Positions 11,642 to 22,446 of a stretch of DNA of 54,409 nucleotides are shown here, in pieces. Positions within the stretch are counted from its first letter, which is position 1; the number at the start of each line of letters is the position of its first letter. The translations under genes and the position numbers were made by a program. The notes beneath the pieces are model-generated. The model was not told where the DNA came from, made no database searches, and saw nothing but the letters and a program-made list of their open reading frames with translations. Origin of the DNA: Gnetum montanum (taxonomy: Eukaryota > Streptophyta > Gnetopsida > Gnetales > Gnetaceae). The stretch spans positions 236,732 to 291,140 of the forward strand of contig MNCI01011846.1 of assembly GCA_015680685.1 (NCBI GenBank), given 5' to 3'.

Positions 11642-14417
11642 TCATGTGATTCCAAGTGCTGGTGGCTCCTCCATGGGTCGCTTCCCCTTGTCTTGTGTTC
11701 CAGGTGTTGGAATTTGATGATGTTGAAGTAGTGCCTGAAGCTTTTCCTCTTTCGTTCAAGGTTCCTAAGTGGTCCATGCTGATGTTCCAATGTTTGATGG
11801 AGTTGGCACCTCCCATGGGCACAATAGTTGCCAAAACATTTTGTTTGCTTTGATGTACCAGGCTACAAACAACTGTTGTTCCTTCTTTTAGGCTTTGACT
11901 TTATCCCTATACTCCTAAAAATTTGTAAGCCATCGAGCCAAGTCTGCTACAACATCTTTTTGTCCTTGGTAGCTTACTTTAACCACCTCTAGTTTAGAAT
12001 TTGCAACTTCTAGTCTCTACAACATTTTGTTGTGCTCTACAAATTCTGCTTCATATTTGGCATAGGTGATAGCTACCTGCCTCTCGAGCTCTATCCTCAG
12101 GCATCCTACTATTAACATGGCTAGATTGGCATACCCCAAGTTTGCCAATTCCATGTACTCTATGAGATCCTGAATCTACAGGTCCTGGCTTTTAAGTTCC
12201 ACCTAGTGGACAAATGCATATGTATCCAATATGGCCCACCAATTAGTGTGTTGAGCACTGAAAGTGTTGATGTGGGCCTTGGCCATATGGATCTCCTTTT
12301 CTATAACTTGCTTGTACATTCCCACCTGGTCTCGGAAATGCTCCTTTAAGTTCTTGTGCCACTTGGCCTCATTTTGCCACACGCTTATTTCGATGGCCAT
12401 CTTCTGATGGATTGTGTGTACCTCCTCCATTGAAAGGGTTTGATTCTCTTTGGCCAAATGGTTCATGTCATGGTTAATCCTAATCAATTGTTCTCACAAC
12501 TATTGAAATTTCTCTTTGAGAGCATTCTTCTGTTTCTCCGCAACAGTCAACCAAAGATTATCAACAGCGAGCTGTTTATTCTCTTCTTGTAAGGCTTTGA
12601 ATGCCTTGGCATGCATGTAGGTTTGTGCTTATGCCTTGGAGGCATCCCAGTCAACCTTCTCTTTCTCCTCCACCACTCTTTTATTATCCACCAATAGTTT
12701 ATTGAGTTGCTCAGTCCTAAAGGTGTCCAGCTGGTCTGCAAGAATGAATTGAGAGGGTCCTGCTGTGCAGCTTATAGGGTTACGAGCCTTTCCTAGAGTC
12801 TTGCTAACTCTGCTTCTACGTGCTTGGCCTTGATCTCTATCATGACAAACTTTCCTTTGGTGGAGATGAGATCTGATTTTTCTATCATGACATCTTGTGG
12901 GATGTAAAACAAGGACGTCATTACTTGTCCTGTTTGCAACAACTGATCAAGCACATCATCATGCTCCGTAGGAGTCAACGAGGAACTGGCCAAAGTTTGA
13001 GCATCACATGCTCCTGTGAAGTCTACCGGTGGCACAACAAGGAAGTTGAAGGATTCTTTGATGTGGTCTACAACCACCTCTATGGCTCCCGCTACATTCT
13101 AGTGATGCATGACCACCACTATGGCCCCTTCACCTATTTCCAATCGCACCTGGAAAGACTCAGTGTTCATTGAGATCTGTTGTGACCACTGAGTCTCCCC
13201 TCCTCCTATCTAAATGGACACCTCATCCCATGCGTAATTTATAGAGACAGTGGATCGTATGATATCGTTGATGATGTGGAAGAGATTAGCATCATCATGA
13301 CTTCCCCAACTAACCATCTCAGCAATGGCCCTAAGATGGCTCATCAACGGTCGATAATGTTGCGATGGAGGTGGCAGTTGGTCTTGCTAGCTTGTGTTGG
13401 GCCTTGCTTCTTCTTGTTGACTGGGCCTCATACTTGGAAGTTGGCTAGGCCCTACAATTTGGGTTGTAGTGGTCCCCACCATTTGTTCTTTCTCTAGCTC
13501 TGGCTCTAGCATCTCACCAACACTTTTTCTTAGAGCTGGTGGCTTTAGTAGTTTAGCAAACGAAGCATTTTGGGCTCTTTTGAGGACATCATTGGTGTAC
13601 CCTAGAATACCAGCATGCTTTCATAGCTTCCTGATGAGACAAGGGAAGGGCAATGCAAACTTCCCTATCTTGCATTCTTTGAACCACCTTAAGATCTCTG
13701 TGAGATATAGATGAGGTAGGTTAGCATTAACCTTTCCCATCAATATCGCACTTCCTCTTGCTGCATATGTTGAAATCCTATTTAATCCTCTTGTGGGGAA
13801 GATGTGACAAGTTCCAATTTTGAAGTATATTCTTTCTTCCAACATTAGCTCTACATATGTCTTATCTTCTTTACCGTACACTTTCTTCAACCACACCTTT
13901 CACGCATCTGCATTGAAGCGAGTGTACAACTAAGAAAATTTCAGCCTCGTATTTAGAAGGTGGCAAAAAAATCAACAAACACACCACCAATGTCAACCAT
14001 GGTGCCTTCTTCTTTATTGTGCCAAAATTAGTACATTTCTCCTAAGTACCAAGCACGACTTTCAGAGAGGATAGGCCATAATGGGAACCCTTTGAGCTAG
14101 TCCCTAACGACCTTAGGAGAAAATTCCATGAAGGGTCCAAAGTTCAATTCCAAAATCACTACAGTTGATGTGGACCTTTCATGGATGGCTTGAACACACT
14201 CTAGGGACAACGTGAGGTGTTGTTCCTATCCAGGCACTATAGCAACTCCACCTTCTATCTGTCTCAATTGTACAATAGCAGGAGTCTCTTGATGGATACT
14301 AAATGATTACGCCTCCTGCTCTACATATTATTTAGTAAACACCTATCCTCTACCTCTCCTGGGTAGCTTAAACACACCTTGAGAAGGACCTTCTTATTGT
14401 CCATGCTTTGGGGTCAT
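11642..14417 (-). pseudogene. Element C accessory ORF2 (coiled-coil protein), decayed
   Basis: The start ATG at 14417 gives MTPKHG, aligned with MAPKRG of element B. The stop TGA is at 11642-11644, after GKRPMEEPPALGIT versus GKAPMGEPSPPGTT in B. Length is about 925 codons. The N-terminal part includes ANLPHLYLTEILRWFKE and LPFPCLIRKL (about 13760-13625). Next comes a block with VVVMHHQ, VVDHIKESFN and DQLLQTGQVM (about 13120-12880). The C-terminal half is a long coiled coil with MAIEISVWQNEAK, EKEIHMAKAHIN and QDLIEYMELANL (12487-12140). Frameshifts and stops split it into short ORFs. The function is unknown. The extended heptads suggest oligomerisation, for example with the element's own Gag, but that is inference. 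Confidence 0.8.
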
Positions 14418-14880
14418 CTGTAATCACACGAGACCAATCATTAGTAAGGTTGTTTGCAAAAGATAAGTTATACCTTACTTCTTACCTTAATGAATTTTTT
14501 TCTTATTCCATGTGATTTAAAGATAGAAATTTTATAGAAATGTCCCCAAAAGGTTTTAATATTTGATCCACTTTGCTTAGGTGGTTTCAAAGTTTAATTT
14601 CCCATTATAGATAAGGAGATGAAATTTTTTTTGGCACATGTTTATTATTTTTACAACCAATTACCCTTGATAATGTCCTTTGGGTGATGATGAATTTTGA
14701 AAAATTTATAAACAATTCAAAGTGTACCCCTCCTCCATGACTAAGCTTAACACTCTAAGTTCAAATAGGTTCGAACAAAATGCAAATTGGAGCACTAGTG
14801 AGTGAGTTATGGTTGGTAAATCAAGAGGTGCACAGGTCGCAAGTCGTAGAAGAAAATTTGAAAAAACTCCCTCATGTGAA
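14418..14880 (-). other. Leader of ORF2 in element C with internal polypurine-like tract
   Basis: On the minus strand this runs from the TATA-like block to the ORF2 start. It contains CATGGAGGAGGGG near 14738-14727, the counterpart of CATGGGGGAGGG in element B. No coding capacity is apparent. Confidence 0.6.
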
Positions 14881-14910
14881 TAGTTGCAAATGATGTTGAC
14901 ATTTATGGGG

Positions 14911-15010
14911 GACTCCATATATATAGTTTTTGAGGATGTGATATTGCGTACCCAATAGCGGGGACCTAATATCATGACTGATCGGATATTGAGGACCCGA
15001 TATCACAGCC
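14911..15010 (-). promoter_or_regulatory. Internal promoter-like block upstream of ORF2, element C
   Basis: The minus strand shows four GATATC/AATATC-type units (15008-14938), then TATATATATG at 14926-14917, then a leader with a CACATGAGGGAG stretch. The layout copies that of the U3/TATA of the element's own LTR and of the internal block in B (32238-32310). Promoter activity is inferred from position and motifs only. Confidence 0.55.
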
Positions 15011-16331
15011 TATCGAAAATAGGGTATTTGGAATAATTGATAAATTTTTGAAATTCTACGGTGTAAACTAAGGACTTTGGATCAATGTGAAGGCTCCAGG
15101 GTAATGTTAATCAAGTCTAATGGCATCGAAAAAGTATCATGGTGTAAAATCTGGCAATGAAGGTCATGAAGAGCATGAGTAAAAAGGGCATGTGTTAGTA
15201 CATAGGAACGTTTGAACCAGAATGATGATGATGAGGGAAAGAATATTGTTGGTGATGCAATACTCAGAGGGTATAAAATGATGTGAGGGTGTGCAACAAG
15301 TACAAATTACAAAAGTTACACAAGTGGGTCCTACCCAAAGCAAGTTCCAACCTATAATGCCCTTACATAACCTCACCTTAAAATGTCCATAGGCATAAAA
15401 AGAGTGAAATGTAATCCACACTAATTCCACAAAACATACACATATAAATACCACTACGATGAGATATGAGTTCCATGCTACCCAAGACACAAGTCACAAT
15501 TATATGAACAGCAGGATGAGGCAAATTGTAGAAGGGATTGCAGAAATTTGGACATGAGGTAACTGACCTAGGGCACAATGAATCCTATGTGTAAGGCATG
15601 ATTAGTGTGTCATTAGCTTGTCACTCCAAAATCAAGACCAAGTCCATTCGTCCGATTAATGACATCGCATTGCTTCTTCCCATGATGGACAACCATAAGA
15701 GCACTGTAACAGTAAGGCATACGATCACTTGGCATTTCGTTCAAGGGAGAAGTGATTTTGCTTTGTGGCACTCATTTCTTTCTGAAGTATTGCTTTATCC
15801 AGAGAAGCTGCCTACCTTCAGGCATGGGTGCATGTCTTTCTAGTGGAATCCCCTAGAATAGCATTATTTTTTTCTCTAGTTAAGTGCCTTTTTTTCATTA
15901 GATCTACAAGGATCTTAGTACAACCAAGCTGCATGATACTCCTACAAATGTCACCAAAGAGAATCCACAAGTCCCCTTGATGTCACACCCTATTCATTCC
16001 CTCTTGGTCCATCCTTTTTCGCTTTGGGCATGATGAACAAAAAATTACTTTAAGTTTTAATGATTAGGAATATCATTATACCTAGAGTAGAACCTCTTAT
16101 TCATAGAATGGTTGGGTGGATGTTGTGGGCTCTCTGTCCAAATAATTAGCCACCTGAGACTTGATAACGTAGAACAACACCTCAACCAACAAGTCACATG
16201 AGTGTTTCATTCATAGATGAAATTACTTATAAAAAGATAAAAAAGAAAAAACAATAAATTGAAAATGAAAAACTAAAAAACAACAAATTGTAAAACTGAA
16301 GAAAATGAAAAATATTTATTAGTCCTGCTTG
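15011..16331 (-). other. Conserved gag-ORF2 spacer, element C
   Basis: About 1.3 kb with no recognised domain, co-linear with 30878-32230 of element B. A shared short reading frame gives CPRSVTSCPN, then IYMC(M/V)FCGI and VDYI (15578-15378 here, 31660-31837 in B). Small indels elsewhere in the spacer argue against one continuous protein. T-rich sequence follows the gag stop. Confidence 0.55.
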
Positions 16332-18351
16332 TTAGAATGGAGGATGCCCCACATAATTAAATGGTTGATCATAATGAGGATTAATAAATGAAAAGTTGGG
16401 GTCCTTGCATGTTGGATGTATTAGGATCTGATCATATCTAAACCACTGGGTGTCTTTTGACATGGTGGTTGGAACGTACCCCAAGTGGGGTTCACACACT
16501 TGATTATAGTAAGCATAGTGGGGCAATTTATAAGATGTAGTCAATTGATGAGTGGTTGATCCACTATGGCGGGGGTGACCGTAAGGTGGTATGAAAGGAT
16601 CATGATGTCTCCCATCATGGTTATATTCATTAAGTTGTAGAGTTTTTGGAGTGTTAATTGGTGGCCCTGATGAGATGACATGAGGCATTGGGTTTGCAAA
16701 GAGAGATGCACCATAGTGTTGGGCTTGTGCTTTGTTGGAAGATGTAGTGGTCTCGAAGTTGTGTTGTCCCTTCTTATGGTCATGTCTAAAGAAGGGATAC
16801 CTTAGATGTTGTAAAAGGTTCCCACTGCTGTTGACAATAGAAGCACAAGCAACATTTATGGGTTGATGTGGTGGTGCAAACCCTTCAAGCACAATTGGTG
16901 GCGATGTGGAAGGAGGTGAAGGATGAGAATGTTGAAATTGAGGAGTGTAAGGTACCCAAGGTGGTGGTCCTATTGGTGAGGATATGGGTTGATAGTATTA
17001 AGGAGAATGATAATAATATGGTGAGATAGAGGATTTTGACCCAGTTTGGGAAACAAGATGTTGGACTTAATAAGCACTTAGGTTTGGATGGTATGAAGGG
17101 TATAACTAGTTTGGGAGTGGCCACCCCCATGACTAGGATTGTTGTCACTGTGATCGAACACAGTATCTCTATACGAACTCTTGGTGTAAGACCCTTTCCC
17201 AATGCTCCTGCAAATGTGACAAGATTGGGCATTGGCCCTTGGGGTGATCATACAGGCAAATGTTACATTGATATGTATGATTGGTATTAAGTTCTTATTC
17301 TCTTCTACCCTTCTTTCTAATTTTCCAAGGGTGTTTTGTCCTATTTCTTGGTTCATCATGACTCTACCTCCAATAATGTTGGCATATTCTCTGCATTTTG
17401 TATGCATCCATTCCATCATCTTATTGATATTTGCCTCAATTTTATCCAATGATTGTAATGTTGGCAAAGATGATTCCACCTCCTTGAGGTGAGTTGATTT
17501 CTCCTCTTCATTATCATGGGCCCTTGTTGATTTAAGTTTTTGGGCCAGTTGAAATTTTTCAACATTCTCCCATTTAGTCATTTCTCCTTCTTCTTTTGCT
17601 ACCCACTTGATAAGCCCTTGGAATTGATGGGTTCGTAGTTCATATAGTTGACCTTCGACGTACATCCCTAGGGTCTCCCTTGTTTCATTATGGAGCCCAT
17701 CTATGATATGGTACATTAGCCTTTCCTCAGAGAACCCATGGCTTGGGTAGTTGTTTAACAGTGCATAATATCTTTCTAAGGTCATGTCCAAGGGTTCATG
17801 TTGCACTTGCTTCCACTCTTGGATTTGTCTCCTCAAGGCTGACACTATTGCATAAGTTTGATATATTTCATTGAAGAGTTCTACCATTGTTAGCCAACAT
17901 TGAAGTGATTTTGGTTTTAACGACCTATACCATACTTTTTCTTGGCCAATAAAGAGCTTAATTTTTTTCCATCCATTATCAATGTTGTTCCATGCACAAG
18001 CATCATAGAAGACTTGTAAATGTTGTTGAGGATCTAAATCATAGCCTCCTGAAAACTTAGAAAAGTTGTTTAAGTCAAGCCTAGGTAGACAGCTTTCCTT
18101 AAACTGCCTAGGGGATATTTGAACAGCCTCTTGTATATGTGTTAAGCTTGTAGTGGCCAATAGGGGTTCATCATCACTACGTATGTTATGCATTTTTGAG
18201 TTGGGACAATTTTTTTGAATTGATGCTCATAGGAGACCCCTACATCAGATTGGGTACTCCAAAATTCATCTTCATCATTATATAATTCATTGGTTCTCCA
18301 ATGAATTACCCTATGAGTTGTTGCGTTGTCATAGTCTTATGAGAGAGACAT
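16332..18351 (-). pseudogene. gag: Element C gag (with zinc knuckle), nearly full length
   Basis: I place the start at 18351 (MSLS.., aligned with MPLL.. in B) because homology with B begins there. A TAA at codon 5 and a frameshift near 18230 follow. The open 371-codon frame 18193-17078 holds the retrotransposon gag core: FSGGYDLDPQQHLQVFYDA, KVWYRSLKPKS, ERYYALLNNYPSHGF, YHIIDGLHNETRETL. After a shift near 17290 the zinc knuckle CNICLYDHPKGQC (CX2CX3HX4C) is intact in the other frame. A 186-codon frame (16892-16332) forms the Pro/His/Gln-rich tail ending YVGHPPF. Total is about 670 codons. Gag would form the virus-like particle. Confidence 0.88.
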
Positions 18352-18479
18352 GGTTGTAACTTTTTGTGTGATTTAATTGTAATTATTATTATTATTTATA
18401 TTTTTTTCTGAAAGATATATCATTAATACTTTGTTACAACGATCTTGTATGATGTAACTAATCTAGATAACTAGCACCA

Positions 18480-18497
18480 TCCTCGTCAACGATGCCA
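18480..18497 (-). promoter_or_regulatory. Primer binding site of element C
   Basis: The minus strand just inside the 5' LTR reads TGGCATCGTTGACGAGG, a mutated form of the TGGCxCCGTTGCC-type site used by Athila/Tat elements. The equivalent in B is at 28986-29003. Confidence 0.75.
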
Positions 18498-18498
18498 A

Positions 18499-19353
18499 TG
18501 ATGAGTGGCGAGGTACCCCTACACTCAACCATATGAATACAAGTGTTTCACGCACGATCCGGTTGAACTCCACAAATGGGCTAGCTATCGTATCTAGATA
18601 GTTACTCAATGATCACAGTTCGTTGTCTTCCCACCTGGACTAGTATATGTTTTGTCACGTATGGTTTAGTCCAAAGTGAGGTGTATGATATGTTCCTAAA
18701 CTAATGCTACTCTTGGAGGCAATGGAAAATAACTTTAATTAGGCTAAGAGGAAAGGGAGAGAGGGTCTAAGCTAATAGGAGATAGGGAGAGAGAATCTAA
18801 GCTAGCCTAAGTGTGATGACCATCTATTCCTTAATCATCCATACACATATTAGGCCTCGTGCACGACTACCACTGGGATTACCAAGCGCATGGCCTAAGT
18901 ACACTACTGGGATACCAAGTAGTCATACGTACATGCTCGTGATTAAGTCATACTCATTTTGCATTTAATAATAATAATAATTAATTAATTAAACTAAGTG
19001 AATGTTGCAATGATGAAGTAATCTCAATCTTTATTTCTGGTCATGTGCATGTCCAAGTATGTCACACTTGAATAAAGGATGTTGTACAATTACAATCATC
19101 ACACTGTGCGCATGCACTGGGGGAAAGGATTGAGAAGAACTAGAAATGAAAACTAAGAACTAACTAAGACTAACTAACTTCTATCTAAAAACTTGACTCC
19201 TCTCGTGCGCCTACATAAGTATTTATAGGCCTGCATAGGAGTCACGATATTGCGTATCCAATATCATTACTTGGGCTGCGATATCGTATACCCGATATCA
19301 TGGATCCAATATTAGGGGTTCAATATTGTAGCCAGATGAATCACAATTCATCA
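18499..19353 (-). repeat. 5' LTR of element C
   Basis: 855 bp, beginning TGATGAATTGTG at 19353 and ending CACTCATCA at 18499 (minus strand). The GATATC cluster is at 19248-19330, TATAAAT at 19227-19221, and a poly(A)-type AATAAAG near 19035. It is very similar to the 3' LTR, with mainly transition differences. Confidence 0.92.
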
Positions 19354-20625
19354 GGTTACAAGCAGTTGCTCTAAAGAGGTGATAGATCCATGTGCTATGG
19401 ACCTATACCATTTTAAAGTTATTATAGAAAGAGAGTTTGAAAAACATCTCAGCACAATATGTGGGCAAGGAGTTAAAAGCATGCATTCATTCTTGAATAT
19501 AACTACATGATTCATGGTATCTCCCATTTCATCATTGTACTTAGTGAAAGTAGGCAACAAAACTTCCATAGGAAAGATCAAAAAAGGAATTAGAGAGCTT
19601 ATGAAATCACTTAAGACCCTATCCAAGGAAATAGAAGAATTTTCTTGCATATTGAGCATCTTTACTATTTTTTCTTCATTGTTTTGAAGATAGAGCATCA
19701 TACCATTAAGTAGTGCTAGCAATTATTGATCTATTCAAGGGAAGTTGATAATGAATGGAATTATACTAGCAAGTGAGGATGCTAAGGGAGAATGCACATA
19801 AGGAATGTATCTAAAATTTGTAGGAGTAGGTATACGTTAGATAATTGGATTATATTAGTATACTAAAAAAGAAAACATGCTAATAGCTTACGAAATGCTA
19901 AATGGCTATGGAGTAAGAGCAAAAAATGAAAAATATTATAATGAAGGTATAGTAGGCTATGGTTAAGAGATAGAATGGGTAGTTCCAAATGGTGGAACAA
20001 AGAATTGAAAGATGAGGTATGAATTGCTAACATTTTTAAATGGAAATAGCTAGTATGATGAAAGGAAGGTTGTGAGAAGGCTAAAAGGTTCATTAGTAAG
20101 TGGAATATATCTAGGTGTAGTACTCTAAATAGTTAAGATGGTGATATTATGAATATGGTGAGAGAGAGGGTTGCTTTTGCCAAGCTTCCCTACTAGTTTC
20201 TCTTCATCCTCATCTATTGAGTGGATGTCTAGCTTAGAAGCAACAATTCCTCTCCTTCCTCTGAGAGTGATATGTGAACCAAGAGGTTGATCCAGGATGC
20301 TCTTCATCCTAGCTTCTTCAGTTTGTAGATGAACATGTTGCTGCATCTTCTCTTGTTCCAAGATAAATTTTGTTATCTTCTTAGCTTCCTCATTATCCAA
20401 TTCAATTGGATAGTTTGGATTAGGAAGAAAGGGTAGAATCTCATTAGTACACTTATATTTTATCATGAACTTGAACATGCTAGGTGTAAGAGTATAGTCT
20501 AGTTCTCATTTGGCATAGGCCATTTTGTAGTTCTTTAGGCTTAGTCTAATTAAAAATCCTTGATTTCTCCTTAGATCCATAAGTTTCTAAATCTTGGAGA
20601 GACTCAAGGTAGAGGATGATGCCAT
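19354..20625 (-). pseudogene. gag: Element D gag, N-terminal part
   Basis: Starting at ATG 20625 (MASSSTLSLS) one frame runs through two stops to MFKFMIKYKCTNEILPF and EEAKKITKFILEQEKMQQ (20478-20125). After a degenerate stretch it resumes as MEVLLPTFTKYNDEMGD (about 19560-19510) and KWYRSIAHGSITSLEQL just before 19354. The KWY..L..GSI..W/LxQL pattern is the end of the retrotransposon gag core. The frame is cut exactly at the LTR of element C and resumes at 10639. Confidence 0.75.
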
Positions 20626-20986
20626 AGAAACAACTATGAAAATGATGTAACTTCATAGGGTTGTTACTAATGCATTAATTCATCCCTGAAAATAGATTTA
20701 CACTTGAAATAAAAGGTGAGAAGCTTCAAATTTAATGACAACATTAATTTCATAAATAAATGATGTAACATCAATGTTTTTACATAACACGTCAACAAGA
20801 TTTAAACAATAAGGAAAGCCTAGTAATGATGTTAGAATCACAAAGAGATAACATGACATTAGTGTATTGATGTGGCACATCAACAATGCTTAGAAAAATT
20901 AGAGAAAAATGTGGAAATAGAAATAGAGAGTAGATTCTAGAAACAACATTTAGTTTCACAAAGCCCTCCTTCTAGTGCTAGAAAGA
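20626..20986 (-). other. Leader of element D between LTR and gag
   Basis: AT-rich, with no coding signal. It should contain the primer binding site next to 20986, but the sequence there is too degenerate for me to call. Confidence 0.4.
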
Positions 20987-21953
20987 AGTTGTAGTAGGAG
21001 TCATTGTAATACCAAGATTCGATACAACCTAACATGAAATAGAGCCAAGTAATCTTGTGGCCACCAAACAGTCCATGAAAATTAATCTTTCAAATAATTT
21101 TCTACAAATTGAAAGGGGGATTATAGATCATGAGAAAAATCTAACAATTTCAGCTGAATGTTTTTACCAAATGTTAATAGGTATCAAGAGAACAAAGAAA
21201 TCTACATGCCTAAAATAGCCAATAGAAAATAAGTAGAGATTGTATGAAGATTTATATAAAACAAAACATAGTGTGTTTTTGGTGGATAAAATTAGTTGAT
21301 AACCAAATATGAAGTGAAATAGATCTAATCCATTAGGGCATTAAATCAAGGAAAATGCAAGAAAATAGAAACTAGATCTATAGTAAATCTAGATGATACC
21401 AAAGATAGAGAACTAAAAAGGTAAAATCTAGATTACAATGTAAATAGGTGACCAAGCACCTGCAAAAATATATTCTTGGACATGTACTTGGGATTAGAGG
21501 CATCTAATAAGAACACTTGTAGATTTAGTAGCTAATGAGACAGAGAAAAGGATAAGATCAGTATGTTGACCTGATTTCAAGTAATTTCTCCTTATGTCAA
21601 GAGGATAACACAAAGTGAATATAATGCGTTAGTAGGGAAATGAAAAGAGAAAGAGAATAGTTATTCTACCAAGAGGTAAAGCCTTTGAAAGGAATTTTCA
21701 AATCACCAATTTCAAGGAATGCTTACTGTGCTAAGTAGCAGAGATTGTTAGGGATCTTAAGTAGATCTCCAAAAGTCAAAGGAAAGGAAATGCTAACCAA
21801 TCCCTTTTAATTTAGGAATGTTCCTTCTATTTATAGGCTAAAGATGCCTCATAGATCATGTAAAAATTATGCATTGGGATTCATAGAATCTTCCAAAAGG
21901 TTCTAGTAGCATCTAGATAGGAGAATTGAGAAAGTGTTGAGTGTAGAGTGACA
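20987..21953 (-). repeat. LTR of element D (U3 start truncated)
   Basis: The minus strand contains CCTATAAATAGAAGG (TATA near 21840-21828) and ends CTACTACAAC at about 20987. It aligns with the E 5' LTR 3' portion (23880-24538) and the E 3' LTR (42620-43538): shared pieces include CTAACATTTxGTxAAAA and GTTAGGTTGTAT. Upstream of about 21953 the homology switches to a plus-strand 3'-UTR repeat, so the first 300 bp or so of U3 are missing. Confidence 0.7.
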
Positions 21954-22446
21954 TGAGAAGTGTGAAATTTACATATGATGAGGTACGAAAAAGGTCAACT
22001 TTAAGAATATATCCATGTACTACTTGTATGACACAACACCCCATCATTAATGTATTAGTGATGTCTCTAACATACTTTCTCCTACTTTTATTACTCTTTC
22101 TTTTTACTTTCATCTATCTTCCTTTCTTTCTCTATCTCTTTCTCTTTTCATGCTCTACATTGGTGAGGCTAAATGAGTATCTCTACTTAACTCCAATGAG
22201 GGTGTGATTGAAAGAATTGAATGGGTTAGGAAGTGCTACACTTGTATTTTCATATATGCTTTTTGGGATCTAATCACACCCTACTTCTATGGTGTAGCCC
22301 TTCACCGTAGGTATATCAGTGATGTCCCAAACTTTCTACCCATTTATCTCATTTTATTTAATCCTCTTATAGGTAATTATAAGCTCATGGATTTTCTTAA
22401 TATATTCTCCTTTAGCTTTTCCATAGTATCCATCAAGAGTTGGTAA
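21954..22446 (+). repeat. Fragment of Tat-type 3' UTR tandem repeat
   Basis: Co-linear with 41790-42269 at the end of element E. It has two diverged units centred on TACTTCTATGGTGTAGCCC-like text (about 22010 and 22283) and ends at a weak purine tract before the LTR at 22447. Its own pol is absent; it is either a leftover of an element cut by D or the product of recombination. Confidence 0.6.

Larger units (their letters stand above)
10640..19353 (-). mobile_element. Element C: complete pol-less LTR retrotransposon (gag + ORF2)
   Basis: Both LTRs are present (5' LTR 18499-19353, 3' LTR 10640-11437), with a primer binding site just inside the 5' LTR, gag, spacer, internal promoter-like block, ORF2 and a polypurine tract. 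The 5-bp flanks are GGTTG (10635-10639) and GGTTA (19354-19358), a likely target duplication with one transition. It is inserted in the gag of element D, whose frame resumes on both sides. No RT, RNase H or integrase motif is visible between gag and ORF2, exactly as in element B. Confidence 0.88.
8844..21953 (-). mobile_element. Element D: Tat-like Ty3/gypsy, 5' half, split by element C
   Basis: On the minus strand: LTR (21953-20987), leader, gag (20625-19354, then 10639-9520 after the C insertion), protease (about 9300-8844), then cut by element A. Its protease region matches the plus-strand copy in element E (25130-25570). Its LTR end matches 24400-24538 and 43370-43538. RT and integrase are not in the window and may lie beyond element A to the left. 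Confidence 0.75.

Noticed and set aside
15598-15843. 81-codon plus-strand ORF in element C
   Set aside because: Antisense to the spacer of C; the B copy does not keep the frame.
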